A DNA stretch of 64,000 nucleotides from Hydrogenophaga sp040372165 (GCF_040372165.1 NZ_BAABWG010000007.1:38277-102276), one strand, 5' to 3'; positions 42,896 to 55,325 are shown, numbered from the stretch's first letter. Numbers and translations are program-made. Notes: a model not told the origin generated them from the letters alone.

Positions 42896-44212
42896 ATGCC
42901 CGCCACTGCCACCTCCGCTCCTTCTGGCACGCTGACCCCACACGCACCGTCCTACTACGCCCATTCGGCCCACGCGGCGCCGCCACGCCCGCCACTGCAG
43001 GGCGCCACCGAAGCCGATGTCTGCATTGTCGGCGCCGGCTACACCGGCTTGTCGGCCGGCATCACGCTGGCTGAAGCGGGCATGAAGGTGGTGGTGTTGG
43101 AATCGGCCCAGGTGGGCTGGGGCGCATCCGGCCGAAACGGCGGTCAGATCGTCCACAGTTTCTCCCGCGACATCGACGTCATCGAGCGCCAATACGGCCC
43201 CGCCGTGGCCGAGCCCTTGGCGAAGATGATGTTCGAAGGCGCCAGCATCATCCGCGAGCGGGTGAAGCGCTACGGCATCGACTGCGACCTCAAGGACGGC
43301 GGCATTTTTGCGGCCATCAGCGAGCGCAAGGCCAAAGGCCTGCACGAGCAAAAGGCCTTGTGGGAGCGCTGGGGCCACCCGGGCATGCAGATCGTGGACA
43401 CGCCCAACGACGTGCGACGCCTGGTGAACACCGAGCGCTACCACACGCTGCTGGTGGACCCCACCGGCGGGCATTTCCACCCGCTCAATCTGGCGCTGGG
43501 CGAAGCCGCCGCGCTGGAGAGCCTGGGCGGCCGCATTCACGAAGGCAGTGAGGTGACGCGCATTGACCGCGGCACGCACCCGGTGGTGCACACACGCGGC
43601 GGCGGGCAGGTCAAGGCCCGCTATGTCATCGTGGCGGGCAATGCCTACCTCGGCGGGCTGGAGCCCAAACTGGCCAGCCGTTCCATGCCCTGCGGCACGC
43701 AAGTCATTGCCACCGAACCACTGGGCGAGCGTGGCGATGCCCTCGTGCCATCGGACTATTGTGTGGAAGACAACAACTTTCTGCTCGACTACTTCCGCCT
43801 CTCGGCCGACAAACGACTCATCTACGGCGGCGGCGTGGTCTACGGCGCGCGCGAACCTTCAGAAGTGAAGTCGCTCATCCTGCCCAAGATGCTCAAGACC
43901 TTCCCCAGCCTGGAAGGCGTGAAGATCGACTTCGGCTGGACGGGCAACTTTCTCCTCACGCTCTCGCGCCTGCCGCAGTTGGGCACGCTGGAGCCCAACA
44001 TCTATTTCTCACAAGGCTGCTCGGGCCACGGCATCACCTTCACTCACCTGGCTGGCCGAGTGGTAGGCGAAGCCATCAAGGGCGATGCGACGCGCTTTGG
44101 CGCCTTTGCGCGCTTGCCGCACCACCCCTTCCCGGGCGGGCGCATGTTCAGGGTTCCGTTCACCGCCATGGGCGCTCTCTGGTACCAGATGCGCGATCAG
44201 TGGGGCATCTGA
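42896..44212 (+). CDS. FAD-dependent amine oxidoreductase, PuuB-like
   Basis: The 438-residue protein is a DAO/glycine oxidase-type flavoenzyme. VCIVGAGYTGLSAGITLAEAG is the FAD dinucleotide motif after a 40-residue leader, WGASGRNGGQIVHSFS the second FAD loop, and YFSQGCSGHGITFTHLAGR the C-terminal FAD-binding segment. The sequence most resembles gamma-glutamylputrescine oxidase (PuuB), which degrades putrescine after glutamylation; other amine substrates are possible. No other puu genes are nearby. The polyamine link to nspC, 12 kb away, is suggestive only. Confidence 0.85.
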   Translation: MPATATSAPSGTLTPHAPSYYAHSAHAAPPRPPLQGATEADVCIVGAGYTGLSAGITLAEAGMKVVVLESAQVGWGASGRNGGQIVHSFSRDIDVIERQYGPAVAEPLAKMMFEGASIIRERVKRYGIDCDLKDGGIFAAISERKAKGLHEQKALWERWGHPGMQIVDTPNDVRRLVNTERYHTLLVDPTGGHFHPLNLALGEAAALESLGGRIHEGSEVTRIDRGTHPVVHTRGGGQVKARYVIVAGNAYLGGLEPKLASRSMPCGTQVIATEPLGERGDALVPSDYCVEDNNFLLDYFRLSADKRLIYGGGVVYGAREPSEVKSLILPKMLKTFPSLEGVKIDFGWTGNFLLTLSRLPQLGTLEPNIYFSQGCSGHGITFTHLAGRVVGEAIKGDATRFGAFARLPHHPFPGGRMFRVPFTAMGALWYQMRDQWGI

Positions 44213-44252
44213 AACGGATCACCCCTAACAAGCTCGAGCCCTGGTCAGGTGT

Positions 44253-44870
44253 TCAAGCCGCTCCCGTTTCGTCCTCGCCAATCACGATGCGTGAGTCGCT
44301 GACGAAGGCGTAGCGCGGCACTTCCAGGTTGGTCGGCGCCGGTTTGTTCTTGAACACGCGGCCCGCAAAATCGAAGGTGGAGCCGTGGCAGGGGCAGAAG
44401 AAGCCCCCTGACCAATCGGCCGGAACGCTGGGGTTGCTGGTGCCTTCGGGCAGCGTCACGGGCGAACAACCCAGGTGCGTGCAAATGCCCACCGCCACAA
44501 AGATCTCCGGCTGGCGGGAACGGGTGGCGTTCTGCGCATAGTCCGGCTGCTGGTCCTTGGCCGAGTCCGGGTCGGCCAGGTCGTGGGTAGCGCTGGCCAG
44601 GCTGGCCAGCATCTCGGGCGTGCGCCGCAACACCCAGACCGGTTTGCCCCGCCATTCCGCAGTGATCATCTGCCCTGGTGCCAGACCACTGATGTCCACT
44701 TCCACTGCTGCGCCTTGTGCCTTCGCACGCTCGCTGGGAGCAAAGCTGCTCACCAGCGGCACCGCTACGCCGGCCGCAGCCGCCGCGCCCATGGCGCTGC
44801 TGGCGAGAATCCAGGTGCGGCGGTCGGAGGTCGAAATGGGTGAAGCAGGATGTATGACGGCAGATGACAT
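44253..44870 (-). CDS. petA: Rieske iron-sulfur protein (ubiquinol-cytochrome c reductase type)
   Basis: The 205-residue protein has an N-terminal Tat-like membrane anchor (DRRTWILASSAMGAAAAAG, though with only one Arg pair) and a Rieske domain with the [2Fe-2S] ligands in CTHLGC (130-135) and CPCHGS (159-164). Length and motifs fit the Rieske subunit of the cytochrome bc1 complex. petB and petC are not adjacent: the gene lies between a flavoenzyme and DUF3422, so it is either a second, orphan Rieske protein or a relocated subunit. Confidence 0.9.
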   Translation of the reverse strand: MSSAVIHPASPISTSDRRTWILASSAMGAAAAAGVAVPLVSSFAPSERAKAQGAAVEVDISGLAPGQMITAEWRGKPVWVLRRTPEMLASLASATHDLADPDSAKDQQPDYAQNATRSRQPEIFVAVGICTHLGCSPVTLPEGTSNPSVPADWSGGFFCPCHGSTFDFAGRVFKNKPAPTNLEVPRYAFVSDSRIVIGEDETGAA

Positions 44871-45038
44871 GGCAGTTTCCCAGGCAAGGCGACGACGAAG
44901 CGGGCAAAGCCCGGTCAGCTCGCCCTTTGCGTCACCTTATCCCGCCATCGCACATGGCTGCCATGACAAATCGCATGTCGCGACGCGAACACCAAACCCG
45001 CGGAATTGTCGCGTCAAATCACCGCATGGCCGGCGCCG

Positions 45039-46364
45039 TCAATGCCCGCCCGAATGCAGCTTGTCGTGAATGCGCTTGGTCAGACGCCAGACACCAAACA
45101 GCACCACCGGTATGGACACACCTGCCACAATTTCCGGGCTGAGTGGCAGGCCGGCCAGCTTGCCGGCCTTGGCGAAGTAGTAGACCAGGCTCACCACGTA
45201 GTAGGAGATGGCCGCGATGGACAGGCCCTCCACTGTGGTCTGCAGGTTGAGCTGCAGCTCTTGCCCGCGGGTGAGCTTCTCCAGCAGCTGCCGGTTCTGC
45301 TCTTCGGTGGCAATGTCGACCCGTGTGCGCAGCAAGGCACTGGCGCGGGAGATGCGCTCGGACAGCGAGGTCAGCCGGTGTGAAGTGGCAGCCACCGTGG
45401 CCATGGCGGGCGAGAGCCGGCGATGCATGAACTCGCTGATGGTCTGCGTGCCGGGGATCGGTTGCTCGCGCAGTTCGGCCACGCGCTGTTCGACCAGATC
45501 GTGATACGCGCGGGTAGCGGAGAACCGATAGGCGTGTTCGGCGGTCAGTCTCTCCACGCCTGCCGCGAGCGACACCAGCGTGTCGAGCAGCGCCTGATCG
45601 GAAGTGCTCTTGTTCTCCAGCTGAGAGGTGATGTCCACCAGTTGTCGCTCGGCCATGCCGAGCTGAGGGCCCAGCAGCTTGGAGACAGGCAGGCCCTTGA
45701 GTGCCATCAGCCGATAGGTTTCGAGCTCGATCAGCCGGGCTGAGATGCGGCCCGCACGGGTTTCACTGGTGCCCGGTGGCGCAATGATGAGCATGCGCTC
45801 GTAACCGGTCTCACGCAACTGGAAGTCCGTGACGATGATGGAGTGGCGCTGATTGCCCATGAGGGAGGCCACCACCGGGTGCTCGCCCAGCCAGGTGCGG
45901 GCATCGTCCAGGCGTGCAACCGGGTCTGACAGGTCGCCCTCGACCATTGCGATCTTGATGGCAGAGAACGTGCGACCGGGAATACCTGCGATCCACGCCG
46001 GCGAAATGGACTCGTGCACCGGCAGCTCGGGGTCGCACACGCCCAGGCCAGCACCTTCGGGCAAGGGCTGCACGATGGAGTAACGGGTGAACTCGGTGTG
46101 CCGCTCCCACTTGAGGGTGCAGCCATCCAGGCGCAAGCGCAGAAAGTTGTCGGAAAGCTGGTCGATATTGAGCGAGGCTTGCCCGGAGAGCTTTTGCAGG
46201 TGAGCCAGCTCATCTTCTCGCCGCACATCGCTGTTGAACACTGCCACGTAGATCACCAGCGCGGGCAGTCGGATGCGTGCCGGAGGGCGCGCATGCACCT
46301 CGTCGTGCAGCACCCTGCGCATGGCGTCGTCAGCTGGCAGGTGGTGTGTGGTGGTCGTCGTCAT
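45039..46364 (-). CDS. DUF3422 family membrane protein
   Basis: The 441-residue protein matches the DUF3422 plan: an N-terminal domain starting HLPADDAMRRVLHDEVHARPP, a long helical region with coiled-coil character (QLENKSTSDQALLDTLVS, AATSHRLTSLSERISRAS), and two C-terminal membrane helices (ISYYVVSLVYYFAK and IVAGVSIPVVLFGVW). The function of the family is unknown. From the ATG at 46364, 33 residues of upstream open frame are excluded. Confidence 0.85.
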   Translation of the reverse strand: MTTTTTHHLPADDAMRRVLHDEVHARPPARIRLPALVIYVAVFNSDVRREDELAHLQKLSGQASLNIDQLSDNFLRLRLDGCTLKWERHTEFTRYSIVQPLPEGAGLGVCDPELPVHESISPAWIAGIPGRTFSAIKIAMVEGDLSDPVARLDDARTWLGEHPVVASLMGNQRHSIIVTDFQLRETGYERMLIIAPPGTSETRAGRISARLIELETYRLMALKGLPVSKLLGPQLGMAERQLVDITSQLENKSTSDQALLDTLVSLAAGVERLTAEHAYRFSATRAYHDLVEQRVAELREQPIPGTQTISEFMHRRLSPAMATVAATSHRLTSLSERISRASALLRTRVDIATEEQNRQLLEKLTRGQELQLNLQTTVEGLSIAAISYYVVSLVYYFAKAGKLAGLPLSPEIVAGVSIPVVLFGVWRLTKRIHDKLHSGGH

Positions 46365-46438
46365 GTCAGAAAGCGAGGCGAAGCGATGGAAGAAGCAACG
46401 GGTGGAAAGCTCAGGTGGGGAAGCAATGGCCAATGCGA

Positions 46439-47041
46439 TCAGGCTGAGCGGCAACCCACCCATCGGGTGACCCTGGCCAGCCCCTGATGACCAGGCCCTT
46501 CGTCAAGCGTCGTCTCGCCTTCCCAGGACAGCACAGGCGTGAGCAAACCGCCAAAATCGGCATCGAGCAGCGTGGGTGTCATCAGCATGTCCACGTCTTT
46601 CGGGCCGCCGCTGTTGTGCTTGAGTTGTTCAGGATGGAAGCCTTCCAGGATCAACCAGCCGCCGGGACACAAGGCTTTGGCCAGCCGTTGGTGTGCTGCT
46701 GCACGAATGCTCGATGGCAGATGGACATAGACGAGAACAACAGCATCGAACTGACCGGCAGGTGGCGTCCATTCGGCCAGGTCCGCCAGAACCGTATCGA
46801 CCTTGACGCCTCGCCCGGACGCCAGACGAGCCCCTTTCTCCAGGCCGACGCTGGAGCTGTCCATGGCTGTCACGTCAAAGCCCTGCTCCGCCAGCCAGAC
46901 GCTGTTGCGCCCTTCCCCGTCACCTGGCACCAGTACCCTGGCGCCGGGCGGCAACCGGTGCGCCTGTTCGGCCAGAAATGCATTGGGGCGGGTGCCATAT
47001 TTGAAGGCGTCACCCGAGAAGCGTTCGTCCCAGAAATTCAT
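46439..47041 (-). CDS. class I SAM-dependent methyltransferase, TehB-like
   Basis: From MNFWDERFSGDAFKYG the protein has 200 residues. ARVLVPGDGEGRNSVWLAEQG is SAM motif I, VTAMDSSSVGLEK the motif II acidic residue, and QFDAVVLVYVHLPSS motif IV. The start WDERF..xxYG..PN is that of the small TehB-type methyltransferases, which modify tellurite or small thiols; the natural substrate is not known. The frame is open 59 residues further upstream, but that part is Cys/Arg-rich and not conserved-looking. Confidence 0.85.
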   Translation of the reverse strand: MNFWDERFSGDAFKYGTRPNAFLAEQAHRLPPGARVLVPGDGEGRNSVWLAEQGFDVTAMDSSSVGLEKGARLASGRGVKVDTVLADLAEWTPPAGQFDAVVLVYVHLPSSIRAAAHQRLAKALCPGGWLILEGFHPEQLKHNSGGPKDVDMLMTPTLLDADFGGLLTPVLSWEGETTLDEGPGHQGLARVTRWVGCRSA

Positions 47042-47415
47042 GCCGCCAACCATATCGCAGATCATCATCACCCACACATCCGGCGCGCAAAATTTCCCGC
47101 TTGCGACACCGACCCTGTCACACCTTGCGTGGCATCCACCTCTTTCTTGTGCAGACGCCACCGGCATGCCCAAAAAGAAAACCCGCCAAAGCACGAAGCT
47201 TGGCGGGCACAAGGCCACGTCCGGGAGGAAAGACGTGGCGTCAGGGATCGGTCTGGTTTCGGTGACAAAACCAAGTCAACGCGTTATCGCATTAACAATG
47301 CTTTAAAGGTACCACGGACTTGGCTTGCGCGCACGGGGTACCTGCCATTTAGTTGTTACCAGCAGTTAGGCAAAGCTTGCTGGAACGCAAGCCAGTGCTC
47401 ACTTTCAAGCGACCA
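47042..47415. other. spacer between ssb and the methyltransferase gene
   Basis: No protein gene is visible in these 374 bp. It contains the candidate small RNA and terminator at 47172-47285, plus GGTACC repeated at 47306-47311 and 47335-47341 forming a further inverted pair close to the ssb stop codon. Confidence 0.6.
47172..47285 (-). ncRNA. candidate small RNA or processed ssb 3' UTR with UCCUCCC loop
   Basis: On the minus strand three hairpins follow each other: GGTTT/AAACC (47255-47272); CCACGTC/GACGTGG (47215-47238) with loop TTTCCTCCCG, an anti-Shine-Dalgarno sequence; and CCCGCCAA/TTGGCGGG (47182-47207) followed by TTTTCTTTTT, an intrinsic terminator. It ends 245 nt after the ssb stop codon. 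A palindrome GCATT-AAC-AATGC and a GATAAC hexamer lie just upstream, but no clear promoter. It is either an independent sRNA or one released from the ssb mRNA. Confidence 0.5.
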
Positions 47416-47901
47416 TCAGAACGGAATGTCGTCGTCCATGTCTTCAAAACCGCTGGCCTGCGGCGCCGGTGCTGGCGCGGGTGCTGCACGAGGCGCAGCA
47501 GGCGCACGGGCCGGCGCTGGCGCACGCGAGTAGCCACCACCGCCACCGCCGCCGCCTTCGCCACCGTCACGGCCGCCCAGCAGCTGCAATTCGGTGGCAA
47601 TGATGTCGACGGTGTTCTTCTCGACACCGGACTGATCGGTGTACTTGCCGTACTTCAGGCGACCTTCCACGTAGATGGGGCGGCCCTTCTTCACATACTC
47701 GCCAGCGATCTCGGCCAGGCGGTCATAAAAGGTGATGCGGTGCCACTGGGTGTCCTCGATCATCTCGCCGGAGTTGCGGTCCTTGCGACGGCTGGAGGTG
47801 GCCAGACTGACATTGGCCACGGCCTGGCCAGAAGGCAGGTAACGGATTTCGGGGTCGCGGCCGCAATTGCCGACGAGGATGACTTTGTTCACTGAAGCCA
47901 T
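47416..47901 (-). CDS. ssb: single-stranded DNA-binding protein
   Basis: SSB coats single-stranded DNA during replication and repair. The 161-residue protein has the OB fold (MASVNKVILVGNCGRDPEIRY, VANVSLATSS, then GEMIEDTQWHRITFYDRLAEI) up to about residue 110, a Gly-rich and Pro/Ala-rich linker, and the acidic tip DMDDDIPF that binds partner proteins. No LexA-like palindrome was found in the spacer to the divergent clc gene. Confidence 0.97.
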   Translation of the reverse strand: MASVNKVILVGNCGRDPEIRYLPSGQAVANVSLATSSRRKDRNSGEMIEDTQWHRITFYDRLAEIAGEYVKKGRPIYVEGRLKYGKYTDQSGVEKNTVDIIATELQLLGGRDGGEGGGGGGGGYSRAPAPARAPAAPRAAPAPAPAPQASGFEDMDDDIPF

Positions 47902-48104
47902 GAAGCGTCCTTGGAAGTACCGGTTGTATGAGTGATCTGCTGAGGATCAGGATCGGTGCGCGCGACTGGGCACGGCCGCCCCATCCTGAGCTCCCTGGGC
48001 AAGAAGTGTTGCCGCAAAGCCGCGACAAGCAAACCCTCATTGTGCCCCAAGCGTCCCTTGCCAGGACAGATCGCCTCAATTGGTGACACAATAAGAGGCA
48101 GACC

Positions 48105-49646
48105 ATGACCCGTGAGCCCGATTTTCTCCAAAACCTGCAGGACGAACTGTCAGATGGGCGAGCGTGGCTGGACCGCTCCATCGTCATGGGATACGCGGTT
48201 CTGGCAGGGCTTTTCGTGGTCATCTTCGCCCTGATGAGCGAATACGCTTTCGAGCTGTTCGAGCATCTGCGTGCCATCTCCCCCTGGATTGTTCTGGTCT
48301 GGACACCGGCCATCATGGCCCTGATCGTCTGGGCCACGCGACGCTGGTTTCCCGGCGCAGCCGGCTCGGGCATCCCGCAGGTGATGGTGGCCCTGGAGCC
48401 CGGTCTGCCCGAATCCACCCGCATGCGCTTTGTCTCCCTGCGCGTGACCCTGGCCAAGATGTTCCTGGGCGCATTGGGCATGCTGGCCGGTGCATCGGCC
48501 GGACGCGAAGGCCCATCGGTGCAGGTGGGTGCCGGCGTGCTCCACCACGCCCGCCGCTGGCTGCGCCCGGCCTCGGGCATTGGCGACCGTGGCCTGCTGC
48601 TCGCGGGTGGCGCGGCCGGAATCGCTGCGGCCTTCAACGCCCCCCTGGCCGGGGTGGTGTTCGCTATCGAAGAACTCTCCAAGCGCATGGAAGCGCGCTA
48701 CAACGGCGTCATCATTGCCTCCATCGTGATCGCCGGTGTGGTCGGTATCGCCGTGTTCGGCAACGTCACCTACTTTGGCTCACTCGACAGCGAAAAGCTG
48801 GAGTTCCTGCCCAGCCTGGCCGTGGTGGTCAGTTGTGGCCTGCTCGGGGGACTGTTCTCCCGCCTCCTGTCAGCCTCCATGGCGGGCATGCCCGATACCT
48901 TCTGCCGATTCCGCCACCGGCATCCCGTGCGATTCGCCGCCATCTGCGGACTGGCCATCGGTGTGATCGGCATGGTCACCGGCGGAGCCACCTTTGGTGC
49001 TGGTGGCGAGGAAGTGCGCCACATGCTCTCGGGCGAGAGTGATATCTCGAGGGTCTACTTCCTGCTCAAGCTCATTGCCACCTGGCTCACCCAGTGGAGC
49101 GGCGTGCCCGGCGGCATCTTTGCACCCTCACTGTCCATTGGCGCTGGCATCGGGCACGACATCGCGCAAGTGGTCTCGGGCAGCAATGCCAGCACGCTGG
49201 CCCCCACGCTGATTGCCCTGGGCATGGCCAGCTTCCTGGCGGCCACCACCCAGGCTCCGCTGACCTCTTTCATCATCGTCATGGAAATGATCGATGGCCG
49301 CCCTCTGGTGCTGAGCCTGATGACCGCCTCCATGGTCGCCAGCCTGATCTCACGCATGATCAGCCGGCCGCTGTATGGCAGCCTCAAGGACATGATGATG
49401 GCCCGCAACCCCGGCCCCACGGTGGAGCAGCAGATCGTGCCGGAAGAGGAAGGGCCACCGCGCGAAGCCGATGTCATCGCAGCTCGCACAGCAGAAGAGG
49501 CAGAACAGGCCCGCGAAGCCGGCACCAGCCCGGACAGCGAGCTGCCAGGCTGGAAGCAAGGCGTCTTGCCGATTGACTCCCAGTTCGACGCACGGGACGG
49601 GGCTGCAGACGGGCCAGCCACTCCGTCAGACGGCAAGCCAAGCTGA
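48105..49646 (+). CDS. ClC family chloride transporter
   Basis: The 513-residue protein has the ClC fold of many tilted helices. Ion-path motifs are GSGIPQ near residue 87, GREGPSVQ near 133 with the gating Glu, and GGIFAPSLSIGA near 336. The gating Glu favours a Cl-/H+ antiporter or channel rather than a broken protein. There is no CBS pair; instead a ~65-residue Glu/Ala-rich tail ends the protein. With the AraC gene behind it, clc interrupts the ssb / MFS / uvrA neighbourhood. Confidence 0.92.
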   Translation: MTREPDFLQNLQDELSDGRAWLDRSIVMGYAVLAGLFVVIFALMSEYAFELFEHLRAISPWIVLVWTPAIMALIVWATRRWFPGAAGSGIPQVMVALEPGLPESTRMRFVSLRVTLAKMFLGALGMLAGASAGREGPSVQVGAGVLHHARRWLRPASGIGDRGLLLAGGAAGIAAAFNAPLAGVVFAIEELSKRMEARYNGVIIASIVIAGVVGIAVFGNVTYFGSLDSEKLEFLPSLAVVVSCGLLGGLFSRLLSASMAGMPDTFCRFRHRHPVRFAAICGLAIGVIGMVTGGATFGAGGEEVRHMLSGESDISRVYFLLKLIATWLTQWSGVPGGIFAPSLSIGAGIGHDIAQVVSGSNASTLAPTLIALGMASFLAATTQAPLTSFIIVMEMIDGRPLVLSLMTASMVASLISRMISRPLYGSLKDMMMARNPGPTVEQQIVPEEEGPPREADVIAARTAEEAEQAREAGTSPDSELPGWKQGVLPIDSQFDARDGAADGPATPSDGKPS

Positions 49647-49663
49647 CAAGGCGGCCGTAGCCG

Positions 49664-50605
49664 TCAGCATGCCACCTTGCGCCGTTGAATCCACGGCGAC
49701 TGGGCCGATGCAGCCGGGCGCGGGATGGATGCGTCGCGGCGCGAGAGGTGCCACATCAGCCAGTCAGGCAGTGCTTCATTGTCCATCGATAGAACATCGG
49801 GGGAGAAAAAGCAGCTGGGTGATGCGCCATAGCATTGGGTCCACACCTTTGCAAAATGCGCTGAATCGACAAAGCCCGCCGCCTGTGCAATGTCGGTCAG
49901 CGGGCTTTGTGTGCCCATGAATGTGGCCGCTGCACGGATCTTGCTGAAAAGGGCATATCGCCGCACCGAGAGCCCGAGACACCGGGCAAACAGGCGCGAG
50001 ACATGATGGGCCGACAAGCCCAGTGCAGCACCGAGCGCCTCCAGCTCGCAGGAAGGGTCTTCGTCGAGCAGCACCATCATCGTTCGCACGCGCTCATCCA
50101 GTGGCGCTGGCGCTGGCCACCTGGACGCCACCTCCTTGACGGCCAGGGAGACCATGCGGTTGACATCGTTGCCGACAATCCGCCCTGCACTGAACCCCTC
50201 TGAGAGAGCCAGCAGCTGCGGGCAGTCGGCCCGGTCATAAACGTGAACGCCCACAGCAGGCCCTTTGGAGAACGCTGTGTAGCGCCCATGCGGTGGCTCC
50301 AGATCGATCAGGACGAAAGGCACGCTGTCGCACTGCAAGGTCTTGCGCAGCATGGGGGAGACGCTGATCACTTGGCCGGTCACGACGCGACCCTCGTACT
50401 GCACGGTCAGGGGCCGGTCGGTCACGGCGCACATGAGCGAGGCCGATTGGCGCTGTGTCACGTTGGCCAAGCCGTCGGTGGCGAAGATCAGTGCGTCACC
50501 CAATAGCCGAGCACGCGGCTTGCCGGGCACCGGGCTCGCGTCCGTCGCCGAGCCGGTGCATTCGTCCGGACACGGGTTTTCGTTGACCATGAGCGTCCAT
50601 GTCAT
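49664..50605 (-). CDS. AraC family transcriptional regulator
   Basis: The 313-residue protein has a C-terminal AraC/XylS DNA-binding domain: ELEALGAALGLSAHHVSRLFARCLG is the first helix-turn-helix, and PLTDIAQAAGFVDSAHFAKVW with FSPDVLSMD after it is the second. The N-terminal ~190 residues are an effector domain with no recognised relative. The ATG at 50605 is preferred over an upstream TTG; 50590 is possible. It is convergent with clc (17 bp apart) and may regulate it or the MFS gene. Confidence 0.85.
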   Translation of the reverse strand: MTWTLMVNENPCPDECTGSATDASPVPGKPRARLLGDALIFATDGLANVTQRQSASLMCAVTDRPLTVQYEGRVVTGQVISVSPMLRKTLQCDSVPFVLIDLEPPHGRYTAFSKGPAVGVHVYDRADCPQLLALSEGFSAGRIVGNDVNRMVSLAVKEVASRWPAPAPLDERVRTMMVLLDEDPSCELEALGAALGLSAHHVSRLFARCLGLSVRRYALFSKIRAAATFMGTQSPLTDIAQAAGFVDSAHFAKVWTQCYGASPSCFFSPDVLSMDNEALPDWLMWHLSRRDASIPRPAASAQSPWIQRRKVAC

Positions 50606-50825
50606 TCGCTTCCCCTTGAGTTGACTCGGCTGCAATCCTGCCTGCCCACCATCCTAGAGGGACGCGTCACCCACTACACCATGTCAGCTGTCAGACCTGC
50701 CATGCGAGGGCCGGAAGGCGGAAAGGCAGTCTAGAAAGCAGCGCCACGGTGGACTTGTACCGGATCGGCAATTCCCTCCGTGCAAACCCGCAGTGTTTGT
50801 ATCGATTCGTGCTCAGGGAGGCGGA

Positions 50826-52028
50826 TCAGGCCCGCTTGGCTGCTGCGGCCGGCACCTGCATGGGCGCGACCACCAGCCACCACAACGCAATCAGCCCGGC
50901 GCAGGCGATGAACAGCCCTGCCGCACCATGGCTGTGGTACAGCCACCCACCGGCTGCGCCGCCGGCAAAGAAGCCCAGCGACTGCATGGTGTTGAACACA
51001 CCCAGTGCGGCACCGCGGGCGTGGGGTGGTGCCAGACGCGAGGTCAGGCTGGGCTGACTGGCTTCCATGGTATTGAAGCCAATGAAGAACACAAACAGCA
51101 AGCCGCCCAGACCCCAGAGACCAAAGGACTGTACGTCACTGCTGGCCCACCAGAAGCCCAGCTGCACCATGGCCAGCAAGCCAACGGCCATCAGGAAAAC
51201 CAGCTTGAGCTTGCCTTTGCGTTCCATGGGGAACAGCACACCACCCATGACAAAGAGCGAGGCCACCACGGCCGGCAGATACACCTGCCAGTGCTGAGCC
51301 TTGGCCAGACCAGCTTCGACCAGCATGGCGGGCACTGCCATCCACATCGCCAACTGGACGGCATGCAAGGCAAACACGCCAAAGTTCATTCGCAGCAAGC
51401 CAGGGTGACGCAGCACTTCCACCAGCGCGTGCCCACGAACCTGGCCAATCTCGGCCGGCTTGTGCTGGGCGGGCTCTGCAGGGGCGACAAACAGCACGAC
51501 GCCAATGGCCAGCAAAGCCAGCGTGCAGGTGAGGGCAAAAATGCCAGACAGCCCCACCAGTCCTGCCAGCCACGGCGACAGCATCAGGGACAGCGCGAAC
51601 ATGAGCGCAATGCTGGCCCCCACCATGGCCATGGCCTTGGTTCGCACCGTGTCGCGGGTCAGGTCAGCCAGGAATGCGGTGACCGCAGCTGAAATGGCAC
51701 CCGCCCCCTGCAGCGCACGGCCAGCGGCCAGCCAGTCCAGCGTCGGCGCCCAGGCTGCCACGGCACTGCCAGCAGCGAACACCAGCAAGCCGGCGACGAT
51801 GGTGGGCTTGCGGCCAAACTTGTCGGAAGCCAGACCAAACGGAATCTGCAGGAAGGCCTGCGTCAGGCCGTACAGCCCCATGGCGAAGCCCACGCGAGCG
51901 GCATCGTCACCGCCGGGCAGGCGGGCGGCTTCCAGCGCAAACACGGGCAGCACAATGAACAGGCCGAGCATGCGCAAGGCGAAGACCAACGCCAATGCAC
52001 CGCTGGCCCGGCGCTCAGCAGAGGTCAT
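50826..52028 (-). CDS. MFS transporter, YajR-like
   Basis: The 400-residue permease has 12 hydrophobic segments. FGLASDKFGRKPTIVAGLL is the A motif (GxxxDRxGRK type), AAVTAFLADLTRD belongs to helix 4-5, and PHARGAALGVFNTMQSLG lies in the second half. It resembles YajR-like inner-membrane exporters of unknown substrate. The ATG at 52028 was chosen because the first codon of the longer frame is TTG. Divergent from uvrA; an MFS gene next to uvrA and ssb is typical for this bacterial group. Confidence 0.85.
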   Translation of the reverse strand: MTSAERRASGALALVFALRMLGLFIVLPVFALEAARLPGGDDAARVGFAMGLYGLTQAFLQIPFGLASDKFGRKPTIVAGLLVFAAGSAVAAWAPTLDWLAAGRALQGAGAISAAVTAFLADLTRDTVRTKAMAMVGASIALMFALSLMLSPWLAGLVGLSGIFALTCTLALLAIGVVLFVAPAEPAQHKPAEIGQVRGHALVEVLRHPGLLRMNFGVFALHAVQLAMWMAVPAMLVEAGLAKAQHWQVYLPAVVASLFVMGGVLFPMERKGKLKLVFLMAVGLLAMVQLGFWWASSDVQSFGLWGLGGLLFVFFIGFNTMEASQPSLTSRLAPPHARGAALGVFNTMQSLGFFAGGAAGGWLYHSHGAAGLFIACAGLIALWWLVVAPMQVPAAAAKRA

Positions 52029-52295
52029 GCGGGAAGCATCGGCGGGGATAGCGGTGGTCTCGGTTCCGGTCACTGTCTGCAAGAGAGGCAAGGGGGCGGG
52101 GATTCACAGTCTGGCCATTGTGCGGCCATGGTCGGGCGCCATGCCAACTGGCAAACGCTGCCCGCGTATTGTGCGCCAAGTTGATCGGGCACCCCGGCAG
52201 CCCGCACCAAAATCCCCGACGCTTTATGATGGTGGGTTGCCCCGCTCATTCACCAACGGGCTCGACTGGCCCGCAGCTTGCTTGTCGACTGAACC

Positions 52296-55300
<3,005 letters not shown>

Positions 55301-55325
<25 letters not shown>

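Noticed and set aside
52092..52295. LexA/SOS box upstream of uvrA, and in the ssb-clc spacer
   Set aside because: No CTGT-N8-ACAG-type palindrome was found by eye in either spacer.
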